DNA of 41,456 nt from positions 1 through 41,456 of the forward strand of contig JALEMY010000075.1 in NCBI GenBank assembly GCA_022767485.1, in the 5' to 3' direction. The notes under the pieces were generated by a model. The model was not told the origin of the DNA. It saw only the letters and a list, made by a program, of their open reading frames with translations, and did no database searches. Each line of letters starts with the position of its first letter. Position 1 is the first letter of the stretch. The stretch comes from Erysipelotrichaceae bacterium (lineage in GTDB: Bacteria > Bacillota_I > Bacilli_A > RFN20 > CAG-631). Both the position numbers and the translations under genes were made by a program. This document shows, piece by piece, positions 16,185 through 27,283 of the stretch.

Positions 16185-19100
16185 TTAATTAACTTCGCCA
16201 TTTTCAAATGCAAAATCATCAGTTGTTTCTAAAGTGTCAAAATTATCAGAAGTTTCTTCTTCAACTTTTTCTTCATTTGTATAACTGATGTTTTGAATCG
16301 TTTCAACACAAGGAATAAGTTTACCAACAATAACGTTTTCTTTTAAACCTTGTAATCTGTCAATCTTACCTTTAATTGCAGCATCTGTTAAAACTCTAGT
16401 AGTTTCTTGGAATGATGCAGCAGATAAGAATGATGGAGTTTCTAGTGAAGCTTTTGTTATACCTAAAACTATTGGTCGAGCAACAGCAGGTCTTCCATGA
16501 GCTAATAAGATTTCTTTATTAGCAGCTGTAAAATCAGAAGTTTCTACACGAGAACCTTGAATGAAATCACTATCTCCTGGATCTAAGATAACAACTTTAC
16601 GAAGCATCTTTCTAATCATTACTTCAACGTGCTTATCGCAAATTGGGTTACCAGCTAAAGCGTAAACCTTTTGAACTTCTTTGATTATATAGCGTTCAAC
16701 ATCAACTTGAGCAGCAACTTCAAGTAATTTTTTAGGATTGATTGGACCATCAGTAATCTTTTGACCATTACTAATAACATCACCTTTGACAACTCTAAGT
16801 CTTGAACCAATTGGAATAGGGTATTCTTTTTCTTCTAAATTATTTCTAACAACAACCACTGACTTTTCACCAAATTTAGAATTATCTTTAATTTCAACAA
16901 CCGTACCAGAAATATCAGAAATAATAGCTTCTCCCTTTGGTGGACGAGTCTCAAATAATTCTTCAACTCTAGGTAAACCAGTTGTAATATCTGATTCTCC
17001 GGCAGCACCACCAGTGTGGAAAGTACGCATTGTTAATTGTGTACCAGGTTCTCCAATTGATTGAGCAGCCATTACACCAATAGTTTCTCCAACTTCAACA
17101 GGACGACCAGTAGCAAGATTTAAACCATAGCATTTCTTACATACACCATTTATTGTTCGACAGCCAAATAATGAACGAATCTTTAAATGATCTATTCCAG
17201 AAGCGATAATTTTATCAGCCATTTGTGAAGTAATAATCGTATTGTTATCAACGATTAATTCGTGAGTTTTTGGATCATATACATTATTTAAAGAATAGCG
17301 TCCAACAATTCTATCTTTAAATTTCGTAACGATTGAATTATTCTTTGTATCTCTAATTTCTTTTACATCATAACCTTCATCTGTATGACAATCATCTTCC
17401 TTAACGAATACATCATGAGCAACATCGACAAGTCTACGAGTTAAATAACCAGATTCAGCAGTTTTTAAAGCTGTATCTGACATACCTTTACGCGCACCAT
17501 GTGTAGCAATGAAGAATTCTGAAACAGTTAATCCTTCACGGAATGAAGATTTGATTGGAAGTTCTATAGTCTTTTCAGATGGAGCAGACATTTGTGATAA
17601 TTTTGCAAGTTCAGCTGCAGTAAGCTTACCACCAGTTTGAGATAATTTAGCAATCAAGTCTTTTCCAATATCTTTTTGTGATGGTTTTGAAGGTTTAGAC
17701 ATCAAACCACGCATACCAGCAAGTTGAGTAAAGTTAGATAATGAACCACGTGCACCAGAATCAGACATCATAAAGAATGGATTACGATTATCTACAGATA
17801 ATTGTTCATTTAACTTTTTAGCAACTTCATCTTTAACAGAAGACCAAATGTCAACAATCATTTTATGACGTTCTGCATCGCTTAATAAACCTTTTTTGTA
17901 ATATCTATTACACATTTCAACTTCTTTATCACCACGGCTAATGATATCTGTTTTTCCATGAACTAAGTTAATATCATCAATAGAAACAGTTACACCAGAT
18001 AAAGTTGAAAAAGCAAATCCTTGATCTTTTAAGTCATCTAAGAATACAGAAGTTCTCTTAGCACCATAACGTTTAAATACATAATCGATAACAGAACCAA
18101 TAGTGCCTTTTTTAAATGGAACATTCAATGGTTGATTTGCAATAAATTCCTTAATGTTAGTTCCACGAACAACGAAATACTTGTCAGGTGTAGTATCAAA
18201 TGAATCTGTTGCACTATTAATATAAGCCATATCTTCAGGGAAAATAGAGTTGAAGATGACTTTACCAACTGTAGTAATTAAGAATTGTTCATTTTGTTCA
18301 TCACTAAAGCATGTTTTACCTAATGAAGAAGCGACGATTGCAATTCTAGTTTGTAAATGAATTTGGTCAGTTTGATATGCAAGTTTTACTTCATCAGGAC
18401 TTGCAAAAACTTTTCCTTCACAATCTCCATACAATTCAAATTTTTCAGCGGATATTTCATCATTACATTCTCTATAGTAAGCAGCCTTATTATAGAAATC
18501 TTGTTTAGTCCACTCTAAAGTGATAAAGTAGTTCCCTAAAATCATATCTTGAGATGGAACAGTAATTGGTTTTCCATCCTTAGGACCCAAAATGTTACCA
18601 TTTGCAAGCATTAATGTTCTTGCTTCAGCAATAGCTTCTTTTGAAAGTGGCACGTGAACAGCCATTTGGTCACCATCAAAGTCAGCGTTGAATGGAGGAC
18701 ATACTAGTGGGTGTAAACGTATAGCACGGCCATCAACAAGTTTAGTTTCAAATGCTTGAATACCAAGTCTATGTAATGTAGGAGCACGGTTTAATAAAAC
18801 TGGGTGATCCTTAATAATTTCATCTAAAACGTCTAATACTTCTTCAGCTTGACGATCTACTAGTTTATCTGCTTGTTTATGACTAGTACAGATTTTCTTT
18901 TCCATCAAACGAGCTTCGATGAATGGCTTGAATAGTTGAACAGCCATTTCACGTGGAATACCACATTGATACATTCTAAGTTCAGGTCCTACAGCAATAA
19001 CAGAACGACCAGAATAGTCAACACGTTTTCCAAGTAAGTTTTGTCTAAATCTTCCTTGTTTTCCTTTAAGAGCACTAGAAAGAGATTTTAATACACGACC

Positions 19101-20558
19101 ACCAGCTCCAGTTACTGCCTTACTTCTTCTACCATTGTCAATTAAGGCATCAACTGCCTCTTGTAACATACGTTTTTCATTGATTGTAATAATTGGAGGA
19201 GCACCGATTTCTAACAATTTTTTCAAACGAATATTACGAGTTAAAACACGACGATATAATTCATTTAAATCGCTTGCAGCATATCTTCCACCATCAAGTT
19301 GTAACATAGGTCTTAAATCTGGTGGAATAACTGGAAGAACTGATAATACCATCCATTCAGGGTGGTTACCTGATTTTCTAAATGATTCAACAACATCAAG
19401 TCTCTTTAATAGTTTTTGACGTTTTAACTTTTGTGAACTTGATACTTTTAGTTGAGCTTTAATATTTTCAACTAATTCATCAAGATTTACATCTTCAAGT
19501 AAAGTTTTTATAGCTTCTGCTCCAATTCCAAATTTACTCTTAGTAAATTTTGAAATGAAGTTGGTATTAGCATAAAAATCGAATTCTTTATTATCTTCAG
19601 AAAGACGATATGAATAAATAAATGCGGTTAATGCATTTGAAACATCTGTAGATAAACCATTTTTAACTTCTTCAAAAGCTGCTTTGATTGTATCCACATT
19701 TTCTTGCAATGAAGCTTTAAATTCTTCATCGACATCAATGCTTATTGTATCAACATTATCAATAGCTTCTTTATTTGTATTATACCAAACGTCAAAGCGT
19801 TGAGTCATTTGTTCAAATGAAGCTAATTCATCAGCAATTGCTGCAGGTGTTTCACTTAAATTACGAATCAATGTTTGATAATGTTTATATTCGGCACTCA
19901 AACCATTTTTAACTTTTAAATAATCATATTTTTTATGATAATTTGTAATAGAATTATAAATTTCAAGTTGGAATTTTGCTAAATCAGCATAATATTTGTA
20001 ATCAAATAATTTAACTGAATCAAGTTCACAATCCCAGTTTCTATTTTGAATTATTTCATCTTTTATAATTGCACCGAATTTTTCACGAGCATGTTTTTCT
20101 CCAAGTACTTCACCTTTAGTAAGTAATTTACAATCACCAGGATCAGTACATATGTGAGAGACAAAGTATACTACGTCTTCAAGTTCTTTTGGAGAAATTT
20201 CAAGAATTGTAGCCATTCTTGAAGGAGTACCTTTTAAATACCAAATATGTGTTACTGGAGATGCAAGTTCAATATGACCCATTCTTTCTCGACGAACAGA
20301 TTTTGTTGTTACTTCAACTCCACATTTTTCACATACAATACCTTGAAAACGAATTTTTTTATATTTTCCACAATGACATTCATAATCCTTTGATGGACCA
20401 AATATTTTTTCGCAAAATAAACCATCCATTTCAGGTTTTTGTGAACGATAGTTCATAGTTTCAGGTTTTGTAACTTCACCATGTGACCATTTTTTTATCA
20501 TTTCAGGTGATGCTAAGCCAACTTTAATAGCAGCTAATTTATTAATATCTATACCCAT
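16185..20558 (-). CDS. rpoC: RNA polymerase beta' subunit
   Basis: The beta' subunit forms the catalytic cleft with beta. Zinc site 1 is CHC...CEKC at residues 61-79, the active-site magnesium loop NADFDGD lies at 624-630, and the second zinc cluster includes CHTDEG and [11 protein letters not shown]. The bridge helix and trigger loop regions are present. At 1457 residues it is about 260 longer than the B. subtilis protein. The largest extra block, about 165 residues, lies between the first clamp helices and the conserved GAEAI segment (about residues 145-340), and is Lys/Asp/Glu-rich and helical. Its ATG overlaps the rpoB stop (TAATG), with GGAGG ahead of it, so the two subunits are coupled. 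It ends in an Asp/Glu-rich tail. Confidence 0.98.
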   Translation of the reverse strand: MGIDINKLAAIKVGLASPEMIKKWSHGEVTKPETMNYRSQKPEMDGLFCEKIFGPSKDYECHCGKYKKIRFQGIVCEKCGVEVTTKSVRRERMGHIELASPVTHIWYLKGTPSRMATILEISPKELEDVVYFVSHICTDPGDCKLLTKGEVLGEKHAREKFGAIIKDEIIQNRNWDCELDSVKLFDYKYYADLAKFQLEIYNSITNYHKKYDYLKVKNGLSAEYKHYQTLIRNLSETPAAIADELASFEQMTQRFDVWYNTNKEAIDNVDTISIDVDEEFKASLQENVDTIKAAFEEVKNGLSTDVSNALTAFIYSYRLSEDNKEFDFYANTNFISKFTKSKFGIGAEAIKTLLEDVNLDELVENIKAQLKVSSSQKLKRQKLLKRLDVVESFRKSGNHPEWMVLSVLPVIPPDLRPMLQLDGGRYAASDLNELYRRVLTRNIRLKKLLEIGAPPIITINEKRMLQEAVDALIDNGRRSKAVTGAGGRVLKSLSSALKGKQGRFRQNLLGKRVDYSGRSVIAVGPELRMYQCGIPREMAVQLFKPFIEARLMEKKICTSHKQADKLVDRQAEEVLDVLDEIIKDHPVLLNRAPTLHRLGIQAFETKLVDGRAIRLHPLVCPPFNADFDGDQMAVHVPLSKEAIAEARTLMLANGNILGPKDGKPITVPSQDMILGNYFITLEWTKQDFYNKAAYYRECNDEISAEKFELYGDCEGKVFASPDEVKLAYQTDQIHLQTRIAIVASSLGKTCFSDEQNEQFLITTVGKVIFNSIFPEDMAYINSATDSFDTTPDKYFVVRGTNIKEFIANQPLNVPFKKGTIGSVIDYVFKRYGAKRTSVFLDDLKDQGFAFSTLSGVTVSIDDINLVHGKTDIISRGDKEVEMCNRYYKKGLLSDAERHKMIVDIWSSVKDEVAKKLNEQLSVDNRNPFFMMSDSGARGSLSNFTQLAGMRGLMSKPSKPSQKDIGKDLIAKLSQTGGKLTAAELAKLSQMSAPSEKTIELPIKSSFREGLTVSEFFIATHGARKGMSDTALKTAESGYLTRRLVDVAHDVFVKEDDCHTDEGYDVKEIRDTKNNSIVTKFKDRIVGRYSLNNVYDPKTHELIVDNNTIITSQMADKIIASGIDHLKIRSLFGCRTINGVCKKCYGLNLATGRPVEVGETIGVMAAQSIGEPGTQLTMRTFHTGGAAGESDITTGLPRVEELFETRPPKGEAIISDISGTVVEIKDNSKFGEKSVVVVRNNLEEKEYPIPIGSRLRVVKGDVISNGQKITDGPINPKKLLEVAAQVDVERYIIKEVQKVYALAGNPICDKHVEVMIRKMLRKVVILDPGDSDFIQGSRVETSDFTAANKEILLAHGRPAVARPIVLGITKASLETPSFLSAASFQETTRVLTDAAIKGKIDRLQGLKENVIVGKLIPCVETIQNISYTNEEKVEEETSDNFDTLETTDDFAFENGEVN

Positions 20559-23500
20559 TAATAGTCACCTCCATCATTATGAATAAAGCTAATATCATCA
20601 TTGATTGATGTTTCAATGTTATTATTATCTTCGAATTCTTCACGTATATATTTTGGCGTATTACGTGTTTCTTTCATAATATCACTTGTATCCATCAATT
20701 GATTATTAGTGTCGAACAAACCAACATCTATTGACAATGCTTGTAATTCTTTTTGTAATACTCTAAATGATTCAGGAATTCCAGGATTTGGAATTTCTTT
20801 TCCTTTAATTATTGCTTCATAAGCTTTTCCACGGCCAATTACATCATCTGATTTAATTGTTAAGATTTCTTGTAATGTATGAGCAGCTCCATATGCTTCA
20901 AGAGCCCAAACTTCCATTTCACCAAATCTTTGACCACCGTTTTGTGCTTTTCCACCTAAAGGTTGTTGAGTTACTAAAGAATATGGTCCAATAGAACGTG
21001 CATGTAATTTATCATCAACCATGTGTGAAAGTTTTAAGAAATACATAATTCCAACAGAAATACGTTCACTAAATCTTTCACCTGTTTGGCCATCAACTAA
21101 TACATATTTTCCATCTTTTGCCATTTCAGCTTTAGCCATTAATTCCATAAGTTCATCATTAGTTACGCCATCAAATGGATTTGTAGCAATCTTTAATCCA
21201 CCTAATTTCTTACAAGCCATACCTAAATGAAGTTCAAGAACTTGACCGATGTTCATACGAGAAGGAACGCCTAATGGATTTAAAATAATATCAACTGGTG
21301 TTCCATCTGGTAAAAATGGCATATCTTCAACTGGAACAATCTTGGAAATAACACCTTTATTACCATGACGTCCAGCCATTTTATCACCCTCTGAAATCTT
21401 ACGTTTTTGAGCAATAAATACTCTAACGATTTGATTTACACCAGGAGAAAGTTCTACACCGCCAGTTTTTTGATTGAAAATTTTAACATCAACTACAATA
21501 CCAGCTCCACCGTGTGGAACGCGAAGTGAACTATCTTTTCCTTCTTTAGTCTTATCGCCAAAGATAGCCATTAATAGTTTTTCTTCAGAAGATGGTTCTG
21601 TCATACCACGAGGAGTTATTTTTCCAACAAGGATATCTCCTTCTTTTACTTCACTACCAGGTATTACAATACCTAAATCATCAAGTTGAGACTTAGATTC
21701 TTCACTAACATTTGGAATATCACGAGTTATTTCTTCAGGACCTAATTTAGTATCTCTACATTCAAGGTCATATTCTTCGATATGAATTGAAGTATAAACA
21801 TCATCTTTTACAAGTCTTTCTGATATGATAACAGCATCTTCGTAGTTATAACCATGCCATGTAGTAAAGGCAATAATAACGTTTTGTCCAAGAGCTAATT
21901 CACCATTATCCATAGAAGGGCCATCTGCTAAAATGTCACCAACTTTAACTTCTTGTCCTACAAGAACTATTGGAGTTTGATTGAAACAAGTTCCGGCATT
22001 TGAACGTGCAAACTTAATTAAATTGTAAGTCCTTGTTTCTCCAGCAGCATTTTTAACAAAAATCTTACTAGAGTCAACATATGTAACTACGCCATCTTCT
22101 TTACATAAAACTACAACACCAGAGTCATGAGCACATGGATATTCCATACCAGTACCAACAAATGGTGCCTGTGGTCTTAATAAAGGTACTGCTTGACGTT
22201 GCATGTTAGCACCAAGCATCGCACGTGCACAGTCATCGTTTTCAATAAATGGAATTAATCCTGTAGGAATTGAAATTACTTGACGAGGTGCTACATCGAC
22301 AAAGTCGATATCTTTAGCGAATGCTTCAATATCTTCTCCATGAAAACGAGAAACAACTTTCTCATCTAATATTTCACCTGTTTCACGGTTTAATTTAAAT
22401 GTAGCAGAACCGATAATGTAATCTTTTTCTTCATCAGCTGAAAGATAAACTACATCTGTATCACATACGATATTTTTACCATTTTCATGTTTTACTTTAC
22501 GATATGGAGTTTCGATAAAGCCATATTGATTAATTTTTGCATAACATGCAATGTAGTTAATTAAACCAATGTTTGGACCTTCAGGAGTTTCAATTGGACA
22601 TATTCTACCATAATGAGAATAATGAACGTCACGAACATCAAATGTTGCTCTTTCACGTGTGATACCACCTTGTCCTAATGCAGAAATACGACGTTTGTTT
22701 GTAAGTTCTGCTAAAGGATTAGTTTGATCCATAAATTGTGATAATTGCGATGATGAGAAAAATTCTTTAATTGCTGAAGTTAATGGTCTTGTGTTAATTA
22801 AATTTGTAGGTGTCATATTATCAGTTTGAGTAATAGACATTCTTTCTTTAACACTTCTTTCCATTCTGCTTAAACCAATTCTAAATTGATTTTGTAATAA
22901 TTCACCAATTGAACGAATTCTACGATTACCTAAGTGGTCGATATCATCTGTATCACCAACATTATTCATTAGTGTTAAAAGGTATGAAAAACAAGCATAA
23001 ATATCTGGAATAGTAACATGTTTAACATCGATAGTTAAATCAGTTCCGATAATTTTAACTTTACGTTTATGTTCTTCATCAGCATATACATATACGATAT
23101 TAACAGTGTCATAATCGCCAAAATCCTTATTAACTTTAACAGTATATTTATGTGCTCCATTTTCAAAAAACTTCATATTTTGAAGTGCTGTAACTTTATC
23201 TTTTGACATGAAAGTACCTTTTTTATAGATAACTTCACCATTGCAATCGATCAAGTCTTCAGCAATCCATGTTTCAATTAAACGATTATAAACGCCTAAT
23301 TTTTGTTTTAATTTAAATCTACCAGCTGCGCCTAAATCATATCTTTTTCCATCAAAAAATCTTTGAATCATCAAAGTTGTTGGACCATGTTCTGTGATTG
23401 GTTCACCTGGTCTTAATTTTGAATGAATTTCTATTAAAGCTTTACGTGTAAAATTAATGTTATCATTGTCTTTATCTGTCTTGTCTTTTTCGATAGTATT

Positions 23501-24157
23501 GTCAATTAATGCATTCTTACCAAATAATTGTTCAATATCTTCTTTAGTTTCAAGACCTAAAGCTCTCAATAATACTGAAGCATAAACCTTACGGTTTTTA
23601 TCAATACGTGTAATGATAGTATCTTTAGCATCAGTTTCAAATTGAAGCCATGTTCCACGACTTGGAATCAAATCTCCACCATATAATAATTTACCATTTT
23701 TAGTGTCTACACGTTTTGAAAAATATGATCCAGCAGAACGGACAATTTGTGATACGATAACTCTTTCAGCACCATGAATGATGAAAGTACCAGTATCAGT
23801 CATCATAGGGAAATCACCCATATAGACTTTATTTACTTGCACTTCTCCAGTTTGATTATTATTTAAGCGAAGCTCAGCGCGTAAAGGTCTAGAGAAATCC
23901 ATATCTCTATTTTTACAATCGATTTCGCTATACTTTGGTTCTTCAAAGAAACAATTAATAAATTCTAGTGATAAGCCTTTTCCATTATCAATTGGAAAAA
24001 TGTCATTAAACACTTCATTTAATCCTGTTTTTAAAAACCAATCAAAAGAAGAAGTCTGAATCTCGATTAAATTTGGAAGAGAAAAAGTTCCACCAATTTT
24101 TGCGAAATTACGTCTATTTGGATTATTCTTTTGCTTTTCATAAGTAGTTTTAATCAT
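20558..24157 (-). CDS. rpoB: RNA polymerase beta subunit
   Basis: Full-length beta subunit of 1199 residues. The rifampicin-binding cluster is recognisable at about 469-500 ([11 protein letters not shown] then NKRRISALG), followed by the [13 protein letters not shown] block and the C-terminal clamp/switch segment [19 protein letters not shown]. At the E. coli His526 position this protein has Asn (residue 487, codon AAC at 22697-22699), and the LGPGG that follows is LGQGG. Asn at 526 has been linked to natural rifampicin insensitivity in Mollicutes. The RBS is AAGGGGTG. A small hairpin (24189-24202, CTAGC/GCTAG) sits in the gap after the methyltransferase gene. It is transcribed with rpoC, probably from the ribosomal protein operon upstream, through an attenuator. 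Confidence 0.98.
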   Translation of the reverse strand: MIKTTYEKQKNNPNRRNFAKIGGTFSLPNLIEIQTSSFDWFLKTGLNEVFNDIFPIDNGKGLSLEFINCFFEEPKYSEIDCKNRDMDFSRPLRAELRLNNNQTGEVQVNKVYMGDFPMMTDTGTFIIHGAERVIVSQIVRSAGSYFSKRVDTKNGKLLYGGDLIPSRGTWLQFETDAKDTIITRIDKNRKVYASVLLRALGLETKEDIEQLFGKNALIDNTIEKDKTDKDNDNINFTRKALIEIHSKLRPGEPITEHGPTTLMIQRFFDGKRYDLGAAGRFKLKQKLGVYNRLIETWIAEDLIDCNGEVIYKKGTFMSKDKVTALQNMKFFENGAHKYTVKVNKDFGDYDTVNIVYVYADEEHKRKVKIIGTDLTIDVKHVTIPDIYACFSYLLTLMNNVGDTDDIDHLGNRRIRSIGELLQNQFRIGLSRMERSVKERMSITQTDNMTPTNLINTRPLTSAIKEFFSSSQLSQFMDQTNPLAELTNKRRISALGQGGITRERATFDVRDVHYSHYGRICPIETPEGPNIGLINYIACYAKINQYGFIETPYRKVKHENGKNIVCDTDVVYLSADEEKDYIIGSATFKLNRETGEILDEKVVSRFHGEDIEAFAKDIDFVDVAPRQVISIPTGLIPFIENDDCARAMLGANMQRQAVPLLRPQAPFVGTGMEYPCAHDSGVVVLCKEDGVVTYVDSSKIFVKNAAGETRTYNLIKFARSNAGTCFNQTPIVLVGQEVKVGDILADGPSMDNGELALGQNVIIAFTTWHGYNYEDAVIISERLVKDDVYTSIHIEEYDLECRDTKLGPEEITRDIPNVSEESKSQLDDLGIVIPGSEVKEGDILVGKITPRGMTEPSSEEKLLMAIFGDKTKEGKDSSLRVPHGGAGIVVDVKIFNQKTGGVELSPGVNQIVRVFIAQKRKISEGDKMAGRHGNKGVISKIVPVEDMPFLPDGTPVDIILNPLGVPSRMNIGQVLELHLGMACKKLGGLKIATNPFDGVTNDELMELMAKAEMAKDGKYVLVDGQTGERFSERISVGIMYFLKLSHMVDDKLHARSIGPYSLVTQQPLGGKAQNGGQRFGEMEVWALEAYGAAHTLQEILTIKSDDVIGRGKAYEAIIKGKEIPNPGIPESFRVLQKELQALSIDVGLFDTNNQLMDTSDIMKETRNTPKYIREEFEDNNNIETSINDDISFIHNDGGDY

Positions 24158-24220
24158 TGTTTCACCCCTTATAAAATATATATATTAACTAGCATAAGCT
24201 AGAAAATATCAAACTAATTA

Positions 24221-24814
24221 CTAATTAAAGGATTTTATAACGTAGTATCCTTTATCTTTTAATAATACTTCTACATTTTTAAAAATTGATTGAAGTTTTT
24301 TTATGGCACTTAAAGCACCTAAATCTTTTTTTATTACAATATATAAAGCGCCCTTATCATTTAAATATTTGAAACTTTGTTCAAACATTTTATAGATAAC
24401 ATTTTTCCCAGCTCTAATTGGTGGATTAATAACAATTCGATCATATGTTTTTTTCACATTATCTAAGCAATCACTTACAAAGCAATTAGCATTATTTAAA
24501 TGATAATAATCTATATTTTCCTTACAAGATTTTATTGCACGAGGGTTAATATCAACCATATCAACACTTTGACATTGTTTAAATATCGATAAAGTAATTC
24601 CTAACACTCCATAACCGCAACCAACATCCAGCAATGAGTCAACGCTACCTTCAATCAACAATCTTTTTAAAAATATAAATGAGCCATAATCAATCTTGGT
24701 ATTTGAGAAAATCCCACTATTGCTATAAAAAGGCAATTCTTGACCATTAATATATAATATTAACTTTCTCTTATTTTCCTTTAAATCTTCATCTAATTCA
24801 TAATAATGGCTCAT
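24221..24814 (-). CDS. class I SAM-dependent methyltransferase, RsmC/YbxB-like
   Basis: A 197-residue Rossmann methyltransferase. The SAM-binding motif I is LLDVGCGYGVLGI, the acidic end of strand 2 is VDMVDINPRA and motif IV is VINPPIRAGK, which matches RsmC-type rRNA guanine N2-methyltransferases. An ortholog (ybxB) sits at this same place between rplL and rpoB in B. subtilis. It probably methylates rRNA, but the exact target is not established for this short single-domain form. The RBS is AAGGAG. It lies just after a two-hairpin attenuator that follows rplL. Confidence 0.88.
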   Translation of the reverse strand: MSHYYELDEDLKENKRKLILYINGQELPFYSNSGIFSNTKIDYGSFIFLKRLLIEGSVDSLLDVGCGYGVLGITLSIFKQCQSVDMVDINPRAIKSCKENIDYYHLNNANCFVSDCLDNVKKTYDRIVINPPIRAGKNVIYKMFEQSFKYLNDKGALYIVIKKDLGALSAIKKLQSIFKNVEVLLKDKGYYVIKSFN

Positions 24815-24832
24815 TTTTTTACTCCTTAAAAA

Positions 24833-24877
24833 ATAGGCAAAAACCTGCCTATAGAAATCTCTTTCAATAAGCAGGTT
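24833..24877 (-). promoter_or_regulatory. attenuator with two mutually exclusive hairpins
   Basis: In minus-strand RNA, AACCTGC/GCAGGTT arms (24871-24877 and 24842-24848) can form one hairpin. ATAGGCA/TGCCTAT (24846-24852 and 24833-24839), ending in TTTTTT, forms a second that uses part of the same bases. It lies between rplL and the methyltransferase-rpoB-rpoC genes, so it can set the ratio of ribosomal protein to polymerase transcripts. Confidence 0.65.
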
Positions 24878-24906
24878 ATTTAAAAAATTACTTAACTAAT
24901 GCTAAA

Positions 24907-25281
24907 TTATTTAACTTCAACTTCAGCACCAGCATCTGTTAATTGCTTTTTAATTTCTTCAGCTGCTGCAGGAGAAATCTTTTCTTTAATTGGAGCTGGA
25001 AGTGCATCACATAATTTCTTAGCTTCAAGAAGTCCTAAACCAGTGATAGCTTGAACTGCTTTGATAACTGGAATCTTAGAAGCTCCAACAGATTTTAAGA
25101 ATACTGTAACTTCTTTTGGTCCTTCTTGTACTTCTTCAGCTGCTGCTGCAACTGGAGCTGCTGCTACTGCTGCTGCAGTAACACCAAATTCTTCTTCAAC
25201 TGCTTTTACTAAATCATTAACTTCAAGGATAGTCATTTCCTTTAATGTATCAATAATATCTTGAACTGTAACTTTTGCCAT
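24907..25281 (-). CDS. rplL: ribosomal protein bL12 (L7/L12)
   Basis: A 124-residue stalk protein that recruits translation GTPases. It has an N-terminal dimerisation region, an Ala-rich hinge ([15 protein letters not shown], about residues 34-48) and the conserved globular C-terminal domain (KTVFL-like [17 protein letters not shown], then [10 protein letters not shown]). It follows rplJ by 25 bases with GGAGG before the ATG. Several copies per ribosome are bound by uL10, matching the rplJ-rplL pairing. Confidence 0.98.
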   Translation of the reverse strand: MAKVTVQDIIDTLKEMTILEVNDLVKAVEEEFGVTAAAVAAAPVAAAAEEVQEGPKEVTVFLKSVGASKIPVIKAVQAITGLGLLEAKKLCDALPAPIKEKISPAAAEEIKKQLTDAGAEVEVK

Positions 25282-25306
25282 TTTAATTTCCTCCTATAAT
25301 ATATAA

Positions 25307-25801
25307 TTAGGCATTTTCTTTTGCTTTTGCAATTTCATTACATGCAACAGCAAATTTACTAACTGGTGACATAATAGCACCAATGAACATACTGATAAGT
25401 TGTGGTTTTGTTGGTAAGTTTGCAACTTTAACCATTTCATCAGCATTTAAAACTTTGTTTTCTACGATTCCACCTTTGATAACTAATTGTTTAGCTTTCT
25501 TAGAAAACTTTACTAGTAGATTTGGTACGCTTACTGGATCATCAACACATGAAACGAAAGCGTTTGGACCTACAAGAATATCATCCATTTCATAACCACG
25601 TTCTTTAGCAGCTCTTGAAACAAGGCCGTTTTTATAAACTGTAAGTTTGCCACCTTGTTTTGCAATACTACGACGAAGTTCAGTTAGCTTTGCAACAGAT
25701 AAACCTCTATATTCAACAACTACGAATGATTGAGAGGCATCCATTACAGCGCCAATGTCTGAAACGGTTTGTGCTTTTAAAGCAATCTTTTTTTCGTTCA
25801 T
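25307..25801 (-). CDS. rplJ: ribosomal protein uL10
   Basis: A 164-residue stalk base protein that anchors bL12 dimers to 23S rRNA. The N-terminal RNA-binding part (FVVVEYRGLSVAKLTELR, LTVYKNGLVSRAAKE) and the C-terminal helix that binds bL12 are present. It is preceded by an L10 leader, so the uL10-bL12 complex probably represses its own synthesis. The ATG at 25801 has GGAGG eight bases upstream; another ATG four bases earlier is out of frame. Confidence 0.98.
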   Translation of the reverse strand: MNEKKIALKAQTVSDIGAVMDASQSFVVVEYRGLSVAKLTELRRSIAKQGGKLTVYKNGLVSRAAKERGYEMDDILVGPNAFVSCVDDPVSVPNLLVKFSKKAKQLVIKGGIVENKVLNADEMVKVANLPTKPQLISMFIGAIMSPVSKFAVACNEIAKAKENA

Positions 25802-25828
25802 TCATCGCACCTCCTGTTATTTTTTTAA

Positions 25829-25945
25829 CAATACGCGCCTATATATTATAGAAAACTCATTAAGAATTAAAATTTCTTGTTTGTCTTTTCATATTCCTCG
25901 GCAACGAATTAAGCATAAATTGCAGTTGCTGTCTTGGGCGTATTG
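25829..25945 (-). promoter_or_regulatory. L10 leader (autoregulatory mRNA structure)
   Basis: A non-coding stretch between rplA and rplJ. CGTATTG (25939-25945) pairs with CAATACG (25829-25835) to close a long structure. Inside are the GCAAC/GTTGC arms expected of the L10 leader family. A short TGTTA/TAACA hairpin lies immediately before the rplJ ribosome-binding site. Confidence 0.8.
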
Positions 25946-25973
25946 GAAGAACCAATTTAATTTTTAAATTTTA

Positions 25974-26660
25974 TTAGAAATTAGAATAATCAACTTTTAC
26001 ACCAGGTCCCATTGTTGAAGATACAACAACATTTTTAATGTAAGCACCTTTAACAGTTGAAGGCTTAGCTTTCATAATAGCGTCCTTTAATGCTTTAAAG
26101 TTTTCTTCTAATTTTTCAGCAGAGAATGATACTCTACCAATTGAAACGTTAATATTTCCTTGTTTATCTGCACGATATTCAACTTTACCAGCCTTGATTT
26201 CCTTAACTGCTTTAGCAATATCAGGATTTACAGTACCAGTTTTTGGGTTTGGCATTAATCCTTTAGGACCTAAAATACGTCCTAATTTTCCAAGTTCACC
26301 CATCATATTAGGTGTAGCTACAATTGCATCAAATCCAAACCAGTTTTCGTTTTTGATTTTATCAAGCATTTCTTTTCCACCAACGAAATCTGCGCCAGCT
26401 TCTGTTGCTTCTTTTACTTTATCAGTAATAGCAAGAACAACTTTAGTTTTTCCCGTTCCGTTTGGTAAAACGATAGCTCCACGAATTTGTTGATCTGCAT
26501 AACGTGGGTCAATGTTTAGATTGTATGAAACATCAACTGAAGCATCAAATTTAGTAATTGAAGTTTTTTGTGCTAATGCTAAAGCATCAGAAACTGCATA
26601 TGATTTAGTAGAATCAATCAATTTAGCTGCTTCGATATATTTTTTTCCAAATTTTGCCAT
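25974..26660 (-). CDS. rplA: ribosomal protein uL1
   Basis: A 228-residue protein that forms the L1 stalk near the E site and helps move deacylated tRNA out. The conserved blocks [61 protein letters not shown] and the C-terminal GPGVKVD are all present. It follows rplK by 15 bases with AGGAGG before the ATG. In many bacteria uL1 represses its own operon by binding the rplK leader; a folded leader exists here. Confidence 0.98.
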   Translation of the reverse strand: MAKFGKKYIEAAKLIDSTKSYAVSDALALAQKTSITKFDASVDVSYNLNIDPRYADQQIRGAIVLPNGTGKTKVVLAITDKVKEATEAGADFVGGKEMLDKIKNENWFGFDAIVATPNMMGELGKLGRILGPKGLMPNPKTGTVNPDIAKAVKEIKAGKVEYRADKQGNINVSIGRVSFSAEKLEENFKALKDAIMKAKPSTVKGAYIKNVVVSSTMGPGVKVDYSNF

Positions 26661-26675
26661 TGTTTAATCCTCCTA

Positions 26676-27089
26676 TTAATCAACAATTTCAAGACCCATT
26701 GATTTAGCTGAACCTTCGATGATTTTAATAGCTGCTTCAATGTCATTAGCATTTAAATCAGGCATTTTATACTCAGCAATTGCCTTGATTTGTGCTTTTG
26801 TAACTTTTCCAACTTTAACTGAATTAGGTGTAGCAGAACCTTTGTTAATTTTAGCTGCTTCTTTTAATTTAAAAGTAGCTGGTGTTGTTTTTAATACATA
26901 ATCGAAACTCTTATCTTCATAAGCAGTAATGATTACTGGAACAACTTCTCCTGCTCTATCAGCTGTTTTAGCATTGAAATCAGAACAGAATTTTGGCATC
27001 ATAATTCCAGCAGATGCTAGTGCTGGTCCTGGTTTGGCTTGGCCTGCAGGAATTTGTAGTTTAACTACCTTTGCGATCTTCTTACTCAC
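26676..27089 (-). CDS. rplK: ribosomal protein uL11
   Basis: Part of the GTPase-associated centre of the 50S subunit, binding 23S rRNA with the uL10 stalk. Family blocks are [29 protein letters not shown] and the C-terminal MGLEI. The frame opens at an ATG at 27095, but that is only two bases after AAGGAGG. The GTG at 27089 is eight bases after it and gives the usual N terminus ([16 protein letters not shown]), so 137 residues are called. First gene of the rplK-rplA transcript. Confidence 0.97.
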   Translation of the reverse strand: MSKKIAKVVKLQIPAGQAKPGPALASAGIMMPKFCSDFNAKTADRAGEVVPVIITAYEDKSFDYVLKTTPATFKLKEAAKINKGSATPNSVKVGKVTKAQIKAIAEYKMPDLNANDIEAAIKIIEGSAKSMGLEIVD

Positions 27090-27095
27090 GAGCAT

Positions 27096-27199
27096 TTCCT
27101 CCTTATATTGTGTTCGTGTCGTGGTGATAATGAATCTATGATTCTTCCACTACGACGCAAAGTACACGTACGCGTACACGTGTATACATACGCTTTACT
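27096..27199 (-). promoter_or_regulatory. rplK leader with hairpin and alternating purine-pyrimidine tract
   Basis: About 100 bases of untranslated RNA. A hairpin at 27118-27156 pairs GTCGTGGTG with CCACTACGAC (nine pairs, one G-U), topped by a GAATC/GATTC stem. A 32-bp strictly alternating purine-pyrimidine tract rich in CG, CA and TA steps lies at 27162-27193. It may be the uL1 repressor site; no sequence-level proof. Confidence 0.55.
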
Positions 27200-27228
27200 A
27201 TTGTACTATAATCACATTTATAATGCAA
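27200..27228 (-). promoter_or_regulatory. promoter of rplK
   Basis: Minus-strand TTGCAT-17-TACAAT, with the -10 at 27200-27205. Confidence 0.75.
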
Positions 27229-27259
27229 GAATTTTTTTATCGAATTTTTCTTGCAATTA

Positions 27260-27283
27260 AAAAAGTGATTTCCATCACTTTTT
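27260..27283 (-). terminator. terminator of the rpmG-secE-nusG operon
   Basis: A perfect 10-bp stem (AAAAAGTGAT/ATCACTTTTT) with a 4-base loop and T-rich tail. The first arm overlaps the nusG stop codon. Confidence 0.85.

Noticed and set aside
16786-17064. Plus-strand open frames opposite rpoC, rpoB, rplA and pgk
   Set aside because: They mirror strongly conserved genes on the minus strand, lack ribosome-binding sites and resemble no family.
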